Shown one piece after another: positions 28,401 through 34,915 of a DNA stretch of 34,915 bases. The position numbers and the translations under genes are program-made. This stretch comes from a virus. Position 1 is the first letter of the stretch, and each line of letters opens with the position of its first letter. Location of the stretch: IMG/VR virus record IMGVR_UViG_3300034418_003657, positions 1 through 34,915 of that record; one strand, given 5' to 3'. Under the pieces are notes generated by a model, which saw only the letters and a list, made by a program, of their open reading frames with translations, ran no database searches and was not told where the DNA came from.

Positions 28401-30741
28401 GTTTTCTTTGAAGATCGTTGACAAAGCTAAGAAGATCGTCAAACGCACGGGCAGCTTTTTGATTAGCTGTCTTAATGCGCCCATCGTACGCAGCGCGGGG
28501 TAAGCCTTGCTCAACTTGAATTGCTGGGGATTCTGCTTGTGCAGCCGTTGTTGCTTTTAGCGTACCCTCAATAGCAGATTCAGCGCCTGTTTCTGTAGGC
28601 ATTTGTTCACGGGCACCGGCAACAATACGTTTTAACTCTTTGAGCTTGGCTTCGTTAACAACAAGCTTTTCACCAGCAGGCGTAAGTTGCCCTTTGTCGG
28701 ACATGAGCGGATCTTTACTTGTAATAGCTTGCTGGCGCTTTTCTTCAAGCTCAGCAATTCGAGCCTCTACTTGCGGCAACGCATCATTAAACGACAAGGT
28801 ACGCCCACCAAGACCTTTAATACCCAAGGTGCTGGTAACAAACCGATTCACAAGCCCATTAGCAAGTGCATTGTCGTAGCCTTGACGAGAATTGGGCGCT
28901 GCCTTTTCAAAACTTGTGCGGAGCCTACCTTTTAGCCGCTCCAGCATATTCATGTAATTCGGCCTAGCCGACGACTTAACTTTGGCAATCGCCTCGGGAG
29001 CGCTCAACCTGTCGTACTCTGCCTGTAACTTGGCAACAGTCTCATCGGGTTTAAGGCCAAGCAAACGTGGTGTGAACTTATCAAGAGCAAGCTGCATCCG
29101 GTCAAGCGTTATTTCTTGGGCTTGTTGCTTTTCACGCTCACTCTTTACAAACTCAGTTGGGCCATACGGTTGCTTCTGCAACTCGTCATAGCCTTCAAGA
29201 AAGGTGCGCATTTGCGCTTGAACTTCTTCATCTTTAAGCAGCTTTTTTGCTTCTTCTTGCTGGTTCTTTTCCTGCAATGCTTGGAAGTCACGCTCCCGCT
29301 TTTCAAATTCAGCAGCGACACGTGCGGCTTGTAGCTCGTAGCCAGCGGCTTCTTCTTCGTCAGTAAGCGGTTGAGTTTTAGGCTTAACTACGTTGCCAAA
29401 CTCGTCAACAATAGTGCGGGCTTCCGGTGCTTCTTTCTGTTTAGCAAGTGCCTTCTGAAGCGTTGGTGCTTCACCAATCGCCGCCATCGACTCCTTCATC
29501 TTGGTGTTTAACTCACCAATAGTTTTACGCAAAGTTTTAGCTTCTTCGATAGCTTCTTTCTTTACGTCAGGGTCAAGCGTCTTGTCTTTGAGTACGTTCT
29601 CAATCTCACGCAGTCGGTCTTTAGTCTCAATAATTTGAGCGTTTAGCTCTTGCCTGTACTGAGGGGATTTAATCTTAGCTTCTTGCTCTGCTGCCGCACG
29701 CTCTTCTTCTTGTTTTTGAGCCTCAGCCGCTAAGGCTTCTTGATCTGCACGGGCTTTTGCTTCTGTCTCAGCAACTTCACCACGAGCAACCGCACGCTGG
29801 CCTACACGACCAACAGCACCAAACGGGCCACCAACAAGACCGGCGCCATATAAAGCTTCACCATATTCAGCTAAAGCGTCATCGGTTGTAAGAGGTAGTC
29901 CAGCCTGAGCACGCTCAAGCATTTGCTGAATGACTTCAGTACCGCCCTCTACGCCAACACCAACAGCCGTACCTTTGGCTAAAACTTTTGCTAAGCCTTC
30001 TTTGGCTAAACGCTCAGTAGCTTCGGTAGCCCCACGAGCAAGCGCCTGTTGTGCCCCTGGACCAAAAAGTTTGCCAACAATGTTGCGCCCAAGAGGTATA
30101 AAGGTAGATGCAACTTCAAGAGCAGCACCAGGAACAGCCGCAGCGGCGGCTTTAGTACGGGAAATATCTAAGGGTTTACCCTCTTCCATCTGCTCAGCAG
30201 CTTGACGCTCAATATTGGCACCAAACAACTGGGCAAGAGAAGGCGCAAGCGCACCGCCCACACCACCAATCACAGCACCTCGTGCACCACCAATACGCTG
30301 ACCTGCCATAGCACCAGCTTTTGCACTACCAAGCGTTGCGGCAATCTGGGGGAACTGTTCAGCAAGCGCACCAGGAATCTGGCTAACAACTTCGCCAGCA
30401 CCACCTAATAACCCACGTTCTTCGTACGCTTTTTTAACAGCTTCTAAGCTAGCGCCGGGAGCGTATTGTTGAGATATTGCCTCGCCTCTTTCAACGCCTT
30501 TACGGGCAGCTTCTTCTGGAGAAATAAGAGCTTCAAGACCTGTGCCAATGGTTGAAACCATCCGCTTAGCACCGCCAATACCAGCAGCAATAGCGCCCTC
30601 TTCTTGTTTAGGCGGGGGAGCTTTAACTTCAAAAGCTTCTGGGTACTCCCTACGTGCTCGTGCAAATGCTTGTTCAGGGGTTTCGTCGTCACGAACAGTG
30701 ACAAACGACCCGTCTGGTAGGGGTAGGTATCCTTTTGCCAT
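22429..30741 (-). CDS. giant polyvalent-type virion protein with zincin metallopeptidase
   Basis: A single 2,770-residue frame. It opens MAKGYLPLPDGSFVTVRDDE. Gly/Ala-rich, weakly hydrophobic stretches follow (about residues 50-75 and 135-180, for example RGAVIGGVGGALAPSLAQLF). Long charged coiled-coil regions occupy about 325-1650. A metallopeptidase unit follows, with HELIGH at 1778-1783 and a third-ligand Glu in LNELVAY (E1849). The last 450-500 residues match what I recall of the polyvalent-protein domain LPD38 (FVTRDPRYAFRQIFRDSMAA, MNFSRRGTS), with a hydrophobic segment near 2470. Polyvalent proteins are packaged and injected with phage DNA to act early in the host. Gene order after other virion-type genes supports that. 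The leader is GGTAAGCAAC, weak. Confidence 0.82.
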   Translation of the reverse strand: MAKGYLPLPDGSFVTVRDDETPEQAFARARREYPEAFEVKAPPPKQEEGAIAAGIGGAKRMVSTIGTGLEALISPEEAARKGVERGEAISQQYAPGASLEAVKKAYEERGLLGGAGEVVSQIPGALAEQFPQIAATLGSAKAGAMAGQRIGGARGAVIGGVGGALAPSLAQLFGANIERQAAEQMEEGKPLDISRTKAAAAAVPGAALEVASTFIPLGRNIVGKLFGPGAQQALARGATEATERLAKEGLAKVLAKGTAVGVGVEGGTEVIQQMLERAQAGLPLTTDDALAEYGEALYGAGLVGGPFGAVGRVGQRAVARGEVAETEAKARADQEALAAEAQKQEEERAAAEQEAKIKSPQYRQELNAQIIETKDRLREIENVLKDKTLDPDVKKEAIEEAKTLRKTIGELNTKMKESMAAIGEAPTLQKALAKQKEAPEARTIVDEFGNVVKPKTQPLTDEEEAAGYELQAARVAAEFEKRERDFQALQEKNQQEEAKKLLKDEEVQAQMRTFLEGYDELQKQPYGPTEFVKSEREKQQAQEITLDRMQLALDKFTPRLLGLKPDETVAKLQAEYDRLSAPEAIAKVKSSARPNYMNMLERLKGRLRTSFEKAAPNSRQGYDNALANGLVNRFVTSTLGIKGLGGRTLSFNDALPQVEARIAELEEKRQQAITSKDPLMSDKGQLTPAGEKLVVNEAKLKELKRIVAGAREQMPTETGAESAIEGTLKATTAAQAESPAIQVEQGLPRAAYDGRIKTANQKAARAFDDLLSFVNDLQRKRFFGGAPALIEDARFTEEGLREQVKRSKGLIIDGLLEEIATARVANKMRPLSKSEAYLFVEDVAGLVDMLVERSLAAAPGMRAETVTTPGQMRGTKLVKGATETEIDTRTERQLPFGATPRSQDIIASMSEEDQEKLAEKFTNLRKRVKDAAYTVEQIDARLNAMEPPKPVAKRGEPAPEPTQRRATLPESPEAQALAAERVKALDALRKAQEDLAAELNTINNAVRGVSEKQAVQTVRNVIRSLKESTIEEGAFAKQLNRPLLRQQFASAPREETLAQKADRVVEEVDDILRMEGVEQDVLDTFQEAADFIALRTDVSGEKNDFIDLVDEQVQRIKQGIDNVDAPELLGDIRGFLSEQRRGREFAQADETMMVTKGKRFEEVRTQPDLFPETVATERASPGMFQRLQKSKEVTGKREAIAESKLKKAKAEADLKQLERDLRAAKRSADTDAVAALEKEEQTIFEEITKLAENIKRGMGDNISTTNAQKFAALDDRIKKLVAEYKKKKPAVTTSEVAENERVLNRILKEPDTPEPYDITSGSSVADFASSVTALRARMRALEAKIKDATSALMEVVNNPEVYEAKFKGLARYKKRGAAKARVEKLIEARTRFLEDAKKQLDNFELIIKKTLVQPKAVAEEVKMPIPAAELRAAKQALATRINATLRRLQEQDIKLTEDVRGFIGLGLNLPGLRVTRKSDEQIARELAGARAEAERKRKEAKSAGKTAEEIAAIKTKVPSKFNIAKIEDQDTIRKKQREMARNPSKLEASAVRNFVDLEKQEVAAEDALRKAKKDVKDWTKLINEAKTAKDQKTFKEYEPRFYAELDKLAKAEEAAQNKLDTIRANKNMFYELRQIEYKTKPSPRQRTTTGETKPAGLGVTEQQMYEYGVFGQAGGVSIKTNNEPEFAIGDSDPTGEIDVAEAKKFLADVKAKAAKQGIKVKIYPIAEVLSPQLYGPTLAALGPEAARRVKGGVDPDGTVFFVIESHNTLQDLKETVAHELIGHYTFEGMLGEKGLKRLLNRLEKTHGNISKLAEKIGGQDLRRKVAQAEAMMKKLGKTDDEVRMRGLNELVAYTMEKRVDQDFLTRAKQWLQELVGAIRLGLRELGIDMGGMSTSELFYLMRQADRNFKAGKPVARIESDGTVKYSVAAAPAEKTGFDSIIADRGEYFDRAKGFATGMTGLAGRVKFLDRFAAIEAVMKKGLSAGEIDSLKAADAMYFNRMADQRNNFVAQFATGGVAKIIMKKGERIYESAGGVSLKDVSEALAKSGLPAADVERQFTAYIAALRVSQIANGLQKLSTRGQVTAAQVREKIAQYENNAAFKEAREKYKQYNNDLIDFVVSAGAMSKEKGASLKNKDYIPFYRTEGNDVFLDIMGESPIRIGDLKNQPYLQELVGGEKSILPVFTSALTNTSVLTDMALKNMATANTVDALRQLGIAKVSKGKGPANQNVLRFKVEGEDFFAVVDTQAKKDLFGDIPTELLVEGMEGIKGVLPVGIRMLGAPANWLRKFVTRDPRYAFRQIFRDSMAAVMTTGANFVPVVQTFKDMATMKKTGALQTLQKRGVVGGQVITGADDDMGKILQQIASGKTGWNMAMAKLDELAMMGDAATRVSMYNSFLQQGLSEREATLATLEAMNFSRRGTSISVLYANTLIPFFNAGLQGLDVLYRAFKGDMPASEKLRVKQKIYVRMGIMASITVAYAMMMDEEEAYKNANDEERLLNWFVPTPFGTLRVPIPFELGLIAKAAPESIYRYLTTDASMSEVAKALKEVAFRSIPIDIPTAAKPIIEWQLNRSFFTDRDIVTASMPEDPKFQYNLTTPEIVKLFGNIGISPAKLENAIRGYTGSLGVSMLRLLDPVFGGEIVKPGQGLANVPIVGGIFQPEDASGIINAAYNSANEFEAISRTYKRLEAEDPEEADKYYESKLNELSMVSDAGRFKKYMGDLTREEREIRADKTMPPADKDRYLKEIRQEKIEASREFRQLVAETRRQAA

Positions 30742-30751
30742 GTTGCTTACC

Positions 30752-32479
30752 TTAGTTGCGTATTGGGCCGGTATCTGGTTTTTCTGTAAGCATGCCAGTG
30801 CTTAAACCAAAAGTAGCAAGGTCTTGCTTAAGTCGTGCATAAAGGGCTGGATTAGAGTCTTTAAGCTTTTCTAATTTTAGACCTCTTGGATCTTCAGTAG
30901 CATACGTTTCAAGTGTCTTTATATACGCAGCTTCTGCTGGGTCAAGTCTTTTGTTAGTAGCCTTCGTCCAAGCCGCAGCTTTTTCTGCAAGAGTGTCGCC
31001 TGGCATTTCACGAATAGCCCTAAGCGTATCTCCTTCTCTTGACGCACTAATCTGTGCAGCTTTAAGCACAGTCTGATCTCGCATCAAAGACGTAAACATA
31101 TTAAGTTTGGCGGTTTCGATACGTTCTTTTGATCGTCGCTGCTCAGCTTTCTGTTTCTCAAGCGTATCAAAAGTATACTTGCCACGGCCCTCAGCCATTT
31201 GATTTTGCATCATTTGAAGCTGGCGAGTTTCTTTATCGTATTCCCTACTTCGCTTTTGAATCTCTTTAATGTCTTTAGCCAGACCTTGAAGCGCAGGCGT
31301 AGCGCCCTTACCGATATTAACGAACGCATAGGGAGACTCTCCTCCTAAAATACCTAGACCAGCTTCAAGCAGGCGCAAATTAACAGCTTCTTCTTTGTCG
31401 CCTTTCAGTTCTTCTTTCTCTTTTGCAACATCACCCATCTGCTTGCTGAGCAGATTGAAGTCGTAGCCAGCTTCTTTTAGCGTGGCGTTGTAGTCAGCCA
31501 TAACTTGAGCAGCCGTCTTAGGCGCCTCAGCGTCCGACATAAGCTGCCCAGCTAAATCTTTAGATGTCTGCATCATTTGCGCAAACGTCTGACCAACCCC
31601 AGCACCGCCAAGACTAGCAAGACCACCTGCACTAGGTGCACCGGAAGGGGGTTTAGCGGCACCAGCCGCACCAGCTTGTTCTTTTTGTGCAGCTTCAAGA
31701 TCGGCAAGAGATTGCGTAGCAACACCGCCAGTATCTGCTTGACCTGTAGGTAACTTACCCTCCGCAGCCGCTACACGCTGCTCAGGCGTCATTGCCTCAA
31801 TCATCTCAGCGCTGTAGCCCATGGAGGCTAGCTTATTAATGAGCGCAAGGTATTCTTCCTCGCCTACGTTTAAATCGTCTGTGCTGGTAAGCAAACTAGC
31901 CGTTGCTGCCATAGGGCTTGAAGCAAGACGAAAGGCTCTACCAACGTAAGGCATGTTACGTAAACCGCCTAAGCCACGGTCCATAGCATCTAACCCACGC
32001 GCCATAAAACCTTTTTTAGGTGCAGCTTGTTGATTAGCAAATGCTTGCGAAAAACTAACGCCAGGCCCTGGCGTTCGGGTGGACATAAGTACATCTTTGG
32101 CTTTCATGCGGGGGTCATCAAACGGCAGGTTTAACTGAGCGCTACCACCAGGCTGAAACGCCACCACACTGCCACCACCGGCAGCACCTGTACCAAACGT
32201 ACCCTCACCACCCACTATGCCCCCCATGGGCACATCAACATCAGCGGGAGCAGCACCAAGACCCTGCGCCATGGCAAGATCTTTACTTACGACTTTGGGA
32301 GCCTGAGCCATCTGCATAGCACCAGCACCTTTTTTAGCCACCTCAGCTTCCATCTTTTCTTTGAGTGCGGCATGCGCCACACCCAGGCTGACCATATCGC
32401 TAACGCCCCGCAACACATTTGCAAGGGCTTGGATGGGTAGCGACCGGGCGAGGTTGTATTCTTGGATTGGGTTACGCAT
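30752..32479 (-). CDS. probable internal virion or ejection protein (575 aa)
   Basis: The minus-strand ATG overlaps the upstream gene's stop by one base (TAATG). The protein has a helical N-terminus (LARSLPIQALANVLRGVSDM), a long Gly/Ala/Pro-rich middle (GTGAAGGGSVVAFQPGGSAQ) and charged coiled coils at about 330-460. The low-complexity, helix-rich make-up and position before the giant polyvalent gene resemble phage internal virion proteins. No catalytic motif is seen. The gap to the next gene is 10 nt. Virion association is inferred. Confidence 0.7.
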   Translation of the reverse strand: MRNPIQEYNLARSLPIQALANVLRGVSDMVSLGVAHAALKEKMEAEVAKKGAGAMQMAQAPKVVSKDLAMAQGLGAAPADVDVPMGGIVGGEGTFGTGAAGGGSVVAFQPGGSAQLNLPFDDPRMKAKDVLMSTRTPGPGVSFSQAFANQQAAPKKGFMARGLDAMDRGLGGLRNMPYVGRAFRLASSPMAATASLLTSTDDLNVGEEEYLALINKLASMGYSAEMIEAMTPEQRVAAAEGKLPTGQADTGGVATQSLADLEAAQKEQAGAAGAAKPPSGAPSAGGLASLGGAGVGQTFAQMMQTSKDLAGQLMSDAEAPKTAAQVMADYNATLKEAGYDFNLLSKQMGDVAKEKEELKGDKEEAVNLRLLEAGLGILGGESPYAFVNIGKGATPALQGLAKDIKEIQKRSREYDKETRQLQMMQNQMAEGRGKYTFDTLEKQKAEQRRSKERIETAKLNMFTSLMRDQTVLKAAQISASREGDTLRAIREMPGDTLAEKAAAWTKATNKRLDPAEAAYIKTLETYATEDPRGLKLEKLKDSNPALYARLKQDLATFGLSTGMLTEKPDTGPIRN

Positions 32480-33510
32480 TATTTATTCCCCAACAAATTG
32501 TAAAGACTCAAGCCTGTAAGCCCAAGACCTGTTAACTGGCTGGCAAATGACGGGGGCGGGGTTGACGTTTGTTGTGTCGTATCCGAAAGCGGTACACCAC
32601 GCAAAAGATTGGAAAGCTGACCCACCTGAGTCTGACCGTACTGAGCCTGATCCATGAGCGCCTGACGCTGTGCATCCATTTGCTGTTGCGTGATGCCACG
32701 CTGAAGATCGCCAAAGGCACCCAAGGTTTTCGTAATATCAAGCTGACCTGCAAGCTGCTGCGTTCCAAGGCCACCCATAGTTTGGGCAAGACCTGCTAAA
32801 CCTGATGCGCCCTGTAACTGACCTGTGAGGTTGGCTTGTTGTGCGGCCTGTCGTGCTTGGCGATCCCGTTGGAACTGTTCTTGCGCTTGTGTGTAAGCAG
32901 ATTGAAGACCCTGTGCTTGAATATCGCCAAGCTGTTGACGAAGCCCGGACTCACGAGCACCTTGCAAAATCGCCTGTCGAGCGCCACCGTATGTGCCCTG
33001 TCGGGCAGCGGCTAAGTTCTGCCCAAGCTGCGCTTGTTTAGCGGCGTCAATGGCCTGCCTTTGCTGTATATCAACAACAGCCTGCTGATAAGGCGACATG
33101 TACCGCTGTGCGGCACCAAGCGTAAAGTCTTCTGTGCCTACTCCGGGTAAACCCTGAAACGCCCCTGCGGCAGCTTGGCCTGCCTGTGTTGCCAACCCAT
33201 ACTGACCTGGGAGAGAAATGCCTGCAAGCTCACGACCAACCTGCTCTTGGAACTCGGACATCGGCGCAACCGTACCAGCGCCCATAAGCCCAGCCTGATA
33301 CAAGGGGGCATACTGAGTTTCATACGCAGCCCTGGAAGCTGCCGCACCCTCAAGCGTTGGGAATATGGCGCCAATGCCGCGCTCTAAAAGACCAACAAGC
33401 TCTGGCTTATACCCAGCCGTACCTGGAGTACCCTCAGCAGGGCGCCCCTCATAGTAAGGGTTTAATATCTTAGGTATATCGCCTGATGTGGTAATTGTTT
33501 GGACTGCCAT
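32479..33510 (-). CDS. probable virion-associated Gln/Ala-rich protein (343 aa)
   Basis: The ATG at 33510 has GGAAACAATC upstream on the minus strand. It is highly enriched in Gln, Ala and Gly, with a long helical segment (YMSPYQQAVVDIQQRQAIDA, then repeated Q/R/A heptads to about residue 240). It ends in a short hydrophobic segment (LTGLGLTGLSLYNLLG). Proteins of this type occur among tail or ejection genes of podovirus-like phages. It is coupled to the next gene by TAATG. There is no enzyme motif. Confidence 0.7.
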   Translation of the reverse strand: MAVQTITTSGDIPKILNPYYEGRPAEGTPGTAGYKPELVGLLERGIGAIFPTLEGAAASRAAYETQYAPLYQAGLMGAGTVAPMSEFQEQVGRELAGISLPGQYGLATQAGQAAAGAFQGLPGVGTEDFTLGAAQRYMSPYQQAVVDIQQRQAIDAAKQAQLGQNLAAARQGTYGGARQAILQGARESGLRQQLGDIQAQGLQSAYTQAQEQFQRDRQARQAAQQANLTGQLQGASGLAGLAQTMGGLGTQQLAGQLDITKTLGAFGDLQRGITQQQMDAQRQALMDQAQYGQTQVGQLSNLLRGVPLSDTTQQTSTPPPSFASQLTGLGLTGLSLYNLLGNK

Positions 33511-33521
33511 GATTGTTTCCT

Positions 33522-34915
33522 TTACGCTGGCATCAGGCGCTCGGCCTGAATTTCAGGGGGTTGTTTTGTCGTGCCGTGTCGGGCTTTGCGTATGCGGTCC
33601 ATCATGCTGTAAAGCTTTTTGGCTCCAGCGTCACTTGAACCGTTACCAATGTCAGCTACAACATCGGCAGGTATTACAAATTCGTCATTGGCAAGGCGAG
33701 CTTCCTGAACACCTTCAATTGTAGCGGGTACACTATCGCTCATACCATCCCCTGTGCCACGAACAACACGGGGTTCTCCTGCTGGGCCAGTCGCACCACC
33801 ACCTTCCATATAGGTAACACCACCTTTAGCCATCTTAATTGGGCCACCTTGCGCTGCAACAAAAGGAACATTACCCAACGTACGTCGAGCTAGTGCTTCA
33901 AAACGACGCTGACGCTCTTCCTCTTCTCGGCGTGTTGCCGCAGCTTCGATCTCGTAGTTACGCTGTTCTTTAGCGCCTTCTTCAATGCTCAGACCACCCA
34001 AGCCAGCCATGGCGATTTCAGTGCCTTTGGTAAGCGGCTGACCATAACCTTGCCCTTCGGGGGTGATAACGCTTGCGGCTCTGCCTGGAACTGTACCTCC
34101 TTCGGGCACACTGCCTGGAACTGATGGGGTTCGTACATCCAAATCTGGACCCCCAGCAGGACCAATAGAGCCTTCATAAATAGGTACCGAAGGACCAAGC
34201 GCGGGTTGCCCACTTAAAGGTACCTCGATATTTTCCATTCCAGCCATAGGATTAACAGTTGCAGCGTCAGGTACAGTCGTTGGTGTTGTTGTTGGTCCAC
34301 CCGGTGTAGCAGGCCCCCCGCCTAATTTCTCACCTAGGCTACCCATGGCGTACGCCCTAAGACCACCGCCCAGAGCTTGTTTAAAGTCGAACTTACCTTT
34401 TGCCGAAGCACCCGCAGCCACACCGGACAAAATTGACCGAGTAAGCAGCGATGACATGCCGAACAGGCCGGGGATAGGTATAAACGGAAGGACAAATGAC
34501 GCTGCTCTAAAGAGCTTCTTCAAGCTGAAGGCTTCTGGAAGCCCCGTACGGGGGTTGATGGTCAGGTCATTACCCTGGGCACGTGCTAAAGCTCGCAAGC
34601 CTGACAGCTCCTCTGGAGCCATGTGCACAAGGGTGGAGTCACCATATCGACCACGCGCGGCTAAATTCTGCGCTGCATTAGCAAGACCGCCTTCAGCATA
34701 AGAATAGTAACGGGGCGCTCTTGACTCTGCTGGGCCTAAATCGTCAGGATCCATGCTCCTGTACACACGAGGAATAGCGGCAATACCTGCGCCCATGGGG
34801 TCAATTCCTGTACGGCCTTGGCGTATCGCCATCTGGAGCATCATGCGGTCACGCTCTTCGGGGGTCATGCCTGCCATAAGCTCCGCTTCTTTACGGCGTA
34901 GCTCTTCACCAAATA
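33522..34915 (-). CDS. virion-associated protein, 5' end cut by the window edge
   Basis: The frame stays open from the stop at 33522 to the right edge. The ATG at 34877 has only a weak leader, and 12 further in-frame codons precede it (FGEELRRKEAEL). The middle holds two hydrophobic stretches (ASFVLPFIPIPGLFGM, LLTRSILSGVAAGA). A Pro/Gly/Thr-rich linker and a coiled coil follow. The C-terminus has GTGDGMSDSVPATIEGV and DEFVIPADVVADIGNGSSDA, a pattern I associate with phage structural proteins. If the sequence is circular it joins the 145-nt fragment at the left edge to give 512 residues. Function in the virion is inferred. Confidence 0.75.
   Translation of the reverse strand, partial: FGEELRRKEAELMAGMTPEERDRMMLQMAIRQGRTGIDPMGAGIAAIPRVYRSMDPDDLGPAESRAPRYYSYAEGGLANAAQNLAARGRYGDSTLVHMAPEELSGLRALARAQGNDLTINPRTGLPEAFSLKKLFRAASFVLPFIPIPGLFGMSSLLTRSILSGVAAGASAKGKFDFKQALGGGLRAYAMGSLGEKLGGGPATPGGPTTTPTTVPDAATVNPMAGMENIEVPLSGQPALGPSVPIYEGSIGPAGGPDLDVRTPSVPGSVPEGGTVPGRAASVITPEGQGYGQPLTKGTEIAMAGLGGLSIEEGAKEQRNYEIEAAATRREEEERQRRFEALARRTLGNVPFVAAQGGPIKMAKGGVTYMEGGGATGPAGEPRVVRGTGDGMSDSVPATIEGVQEARLANDEFVIPADVVADIGNGSSDAGAKKLYSMMDRIRKARHGTTKQPPEIQAERLMPA

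Overview
The window looks like part or all of a tailed double-stranded DNA phage genome (Caudoviricetes-like). Nearly every gene carries the same strong Shine-Dalgarno leader, and many small genes are packed with ATGA, GTGA or TGATG overlaps. There is a phage replication set (family A DNA polymerase, primase-helicase, SNF2-type helicase, nucleases, probable ssDNA-binding protein). On the opposite strand lies a run of large, low-complexity virion-type proteins, including a 2,770-residue polyvalent-type protein. The host cannot be fixed from sequence alone. I see no rRNA, tRNA, CRISPR array, integrase, transposase, terminase, portal, major capsid or lysis gene.

Layout. Positions 1-145 hold the start of a minus-strand gene that runs off the left edge. 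Positions 146-713 are a divergent control region with a plus-strand terminator, three copies of ATTTGACAA, a GC-rich block that can fold as a multi-helix RNA, a G-run and a strong extended -10 promoter at 614-622. Positions 714-4443 hold small early-type genes interrupted by six copies of a 21-bp palindrome. They also hold a candidate replication origin at 1729-2061, with repeated AGTGGACA-type motifs around a 37-nt pure A/T tract. Positions 4464-10435 contain a MoxR/CobS-like AAA+ ATPase, a VWA protein with a metallopeptidase-like motif, a DUF3150-like protein and partners of unknown function. Positions 10445-12403 hold small regulators and hypothetical genes: a MarR-like winged helix, an NrdR-like zinc ribbon, a small HTH protein and DUF3310. 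Positions 12400-22315 hold the replication and recombination module: VRR-NUC nuclease, PolA, a small zincin, a Cas4/RecB-like nuclease, an HNH-like protein, an SNF2 helicase, an SSB candidate and the primase-helicase. From 22429 to the right edge, four minus-strand genes encode probable virion or ejection proteins.

How it fits together. The plus-strand genes appear to be an early transcription unit devoted to host takeover and genome replication. The minus-strand genes look like late, virion-associated proteins, made in the order from the right edge to 22429. The two units converge near 22430 and diverge near 150-610.

The gene fragments at the two window edges join in frame if the sequence is closed into a circle, giving a single 512-residue protein. 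Either the window is a complete circular 34.9-kb element that lacks packaging and capsid genes, or this is a one-in-three coincidence in a window cut from a larger phage genome.
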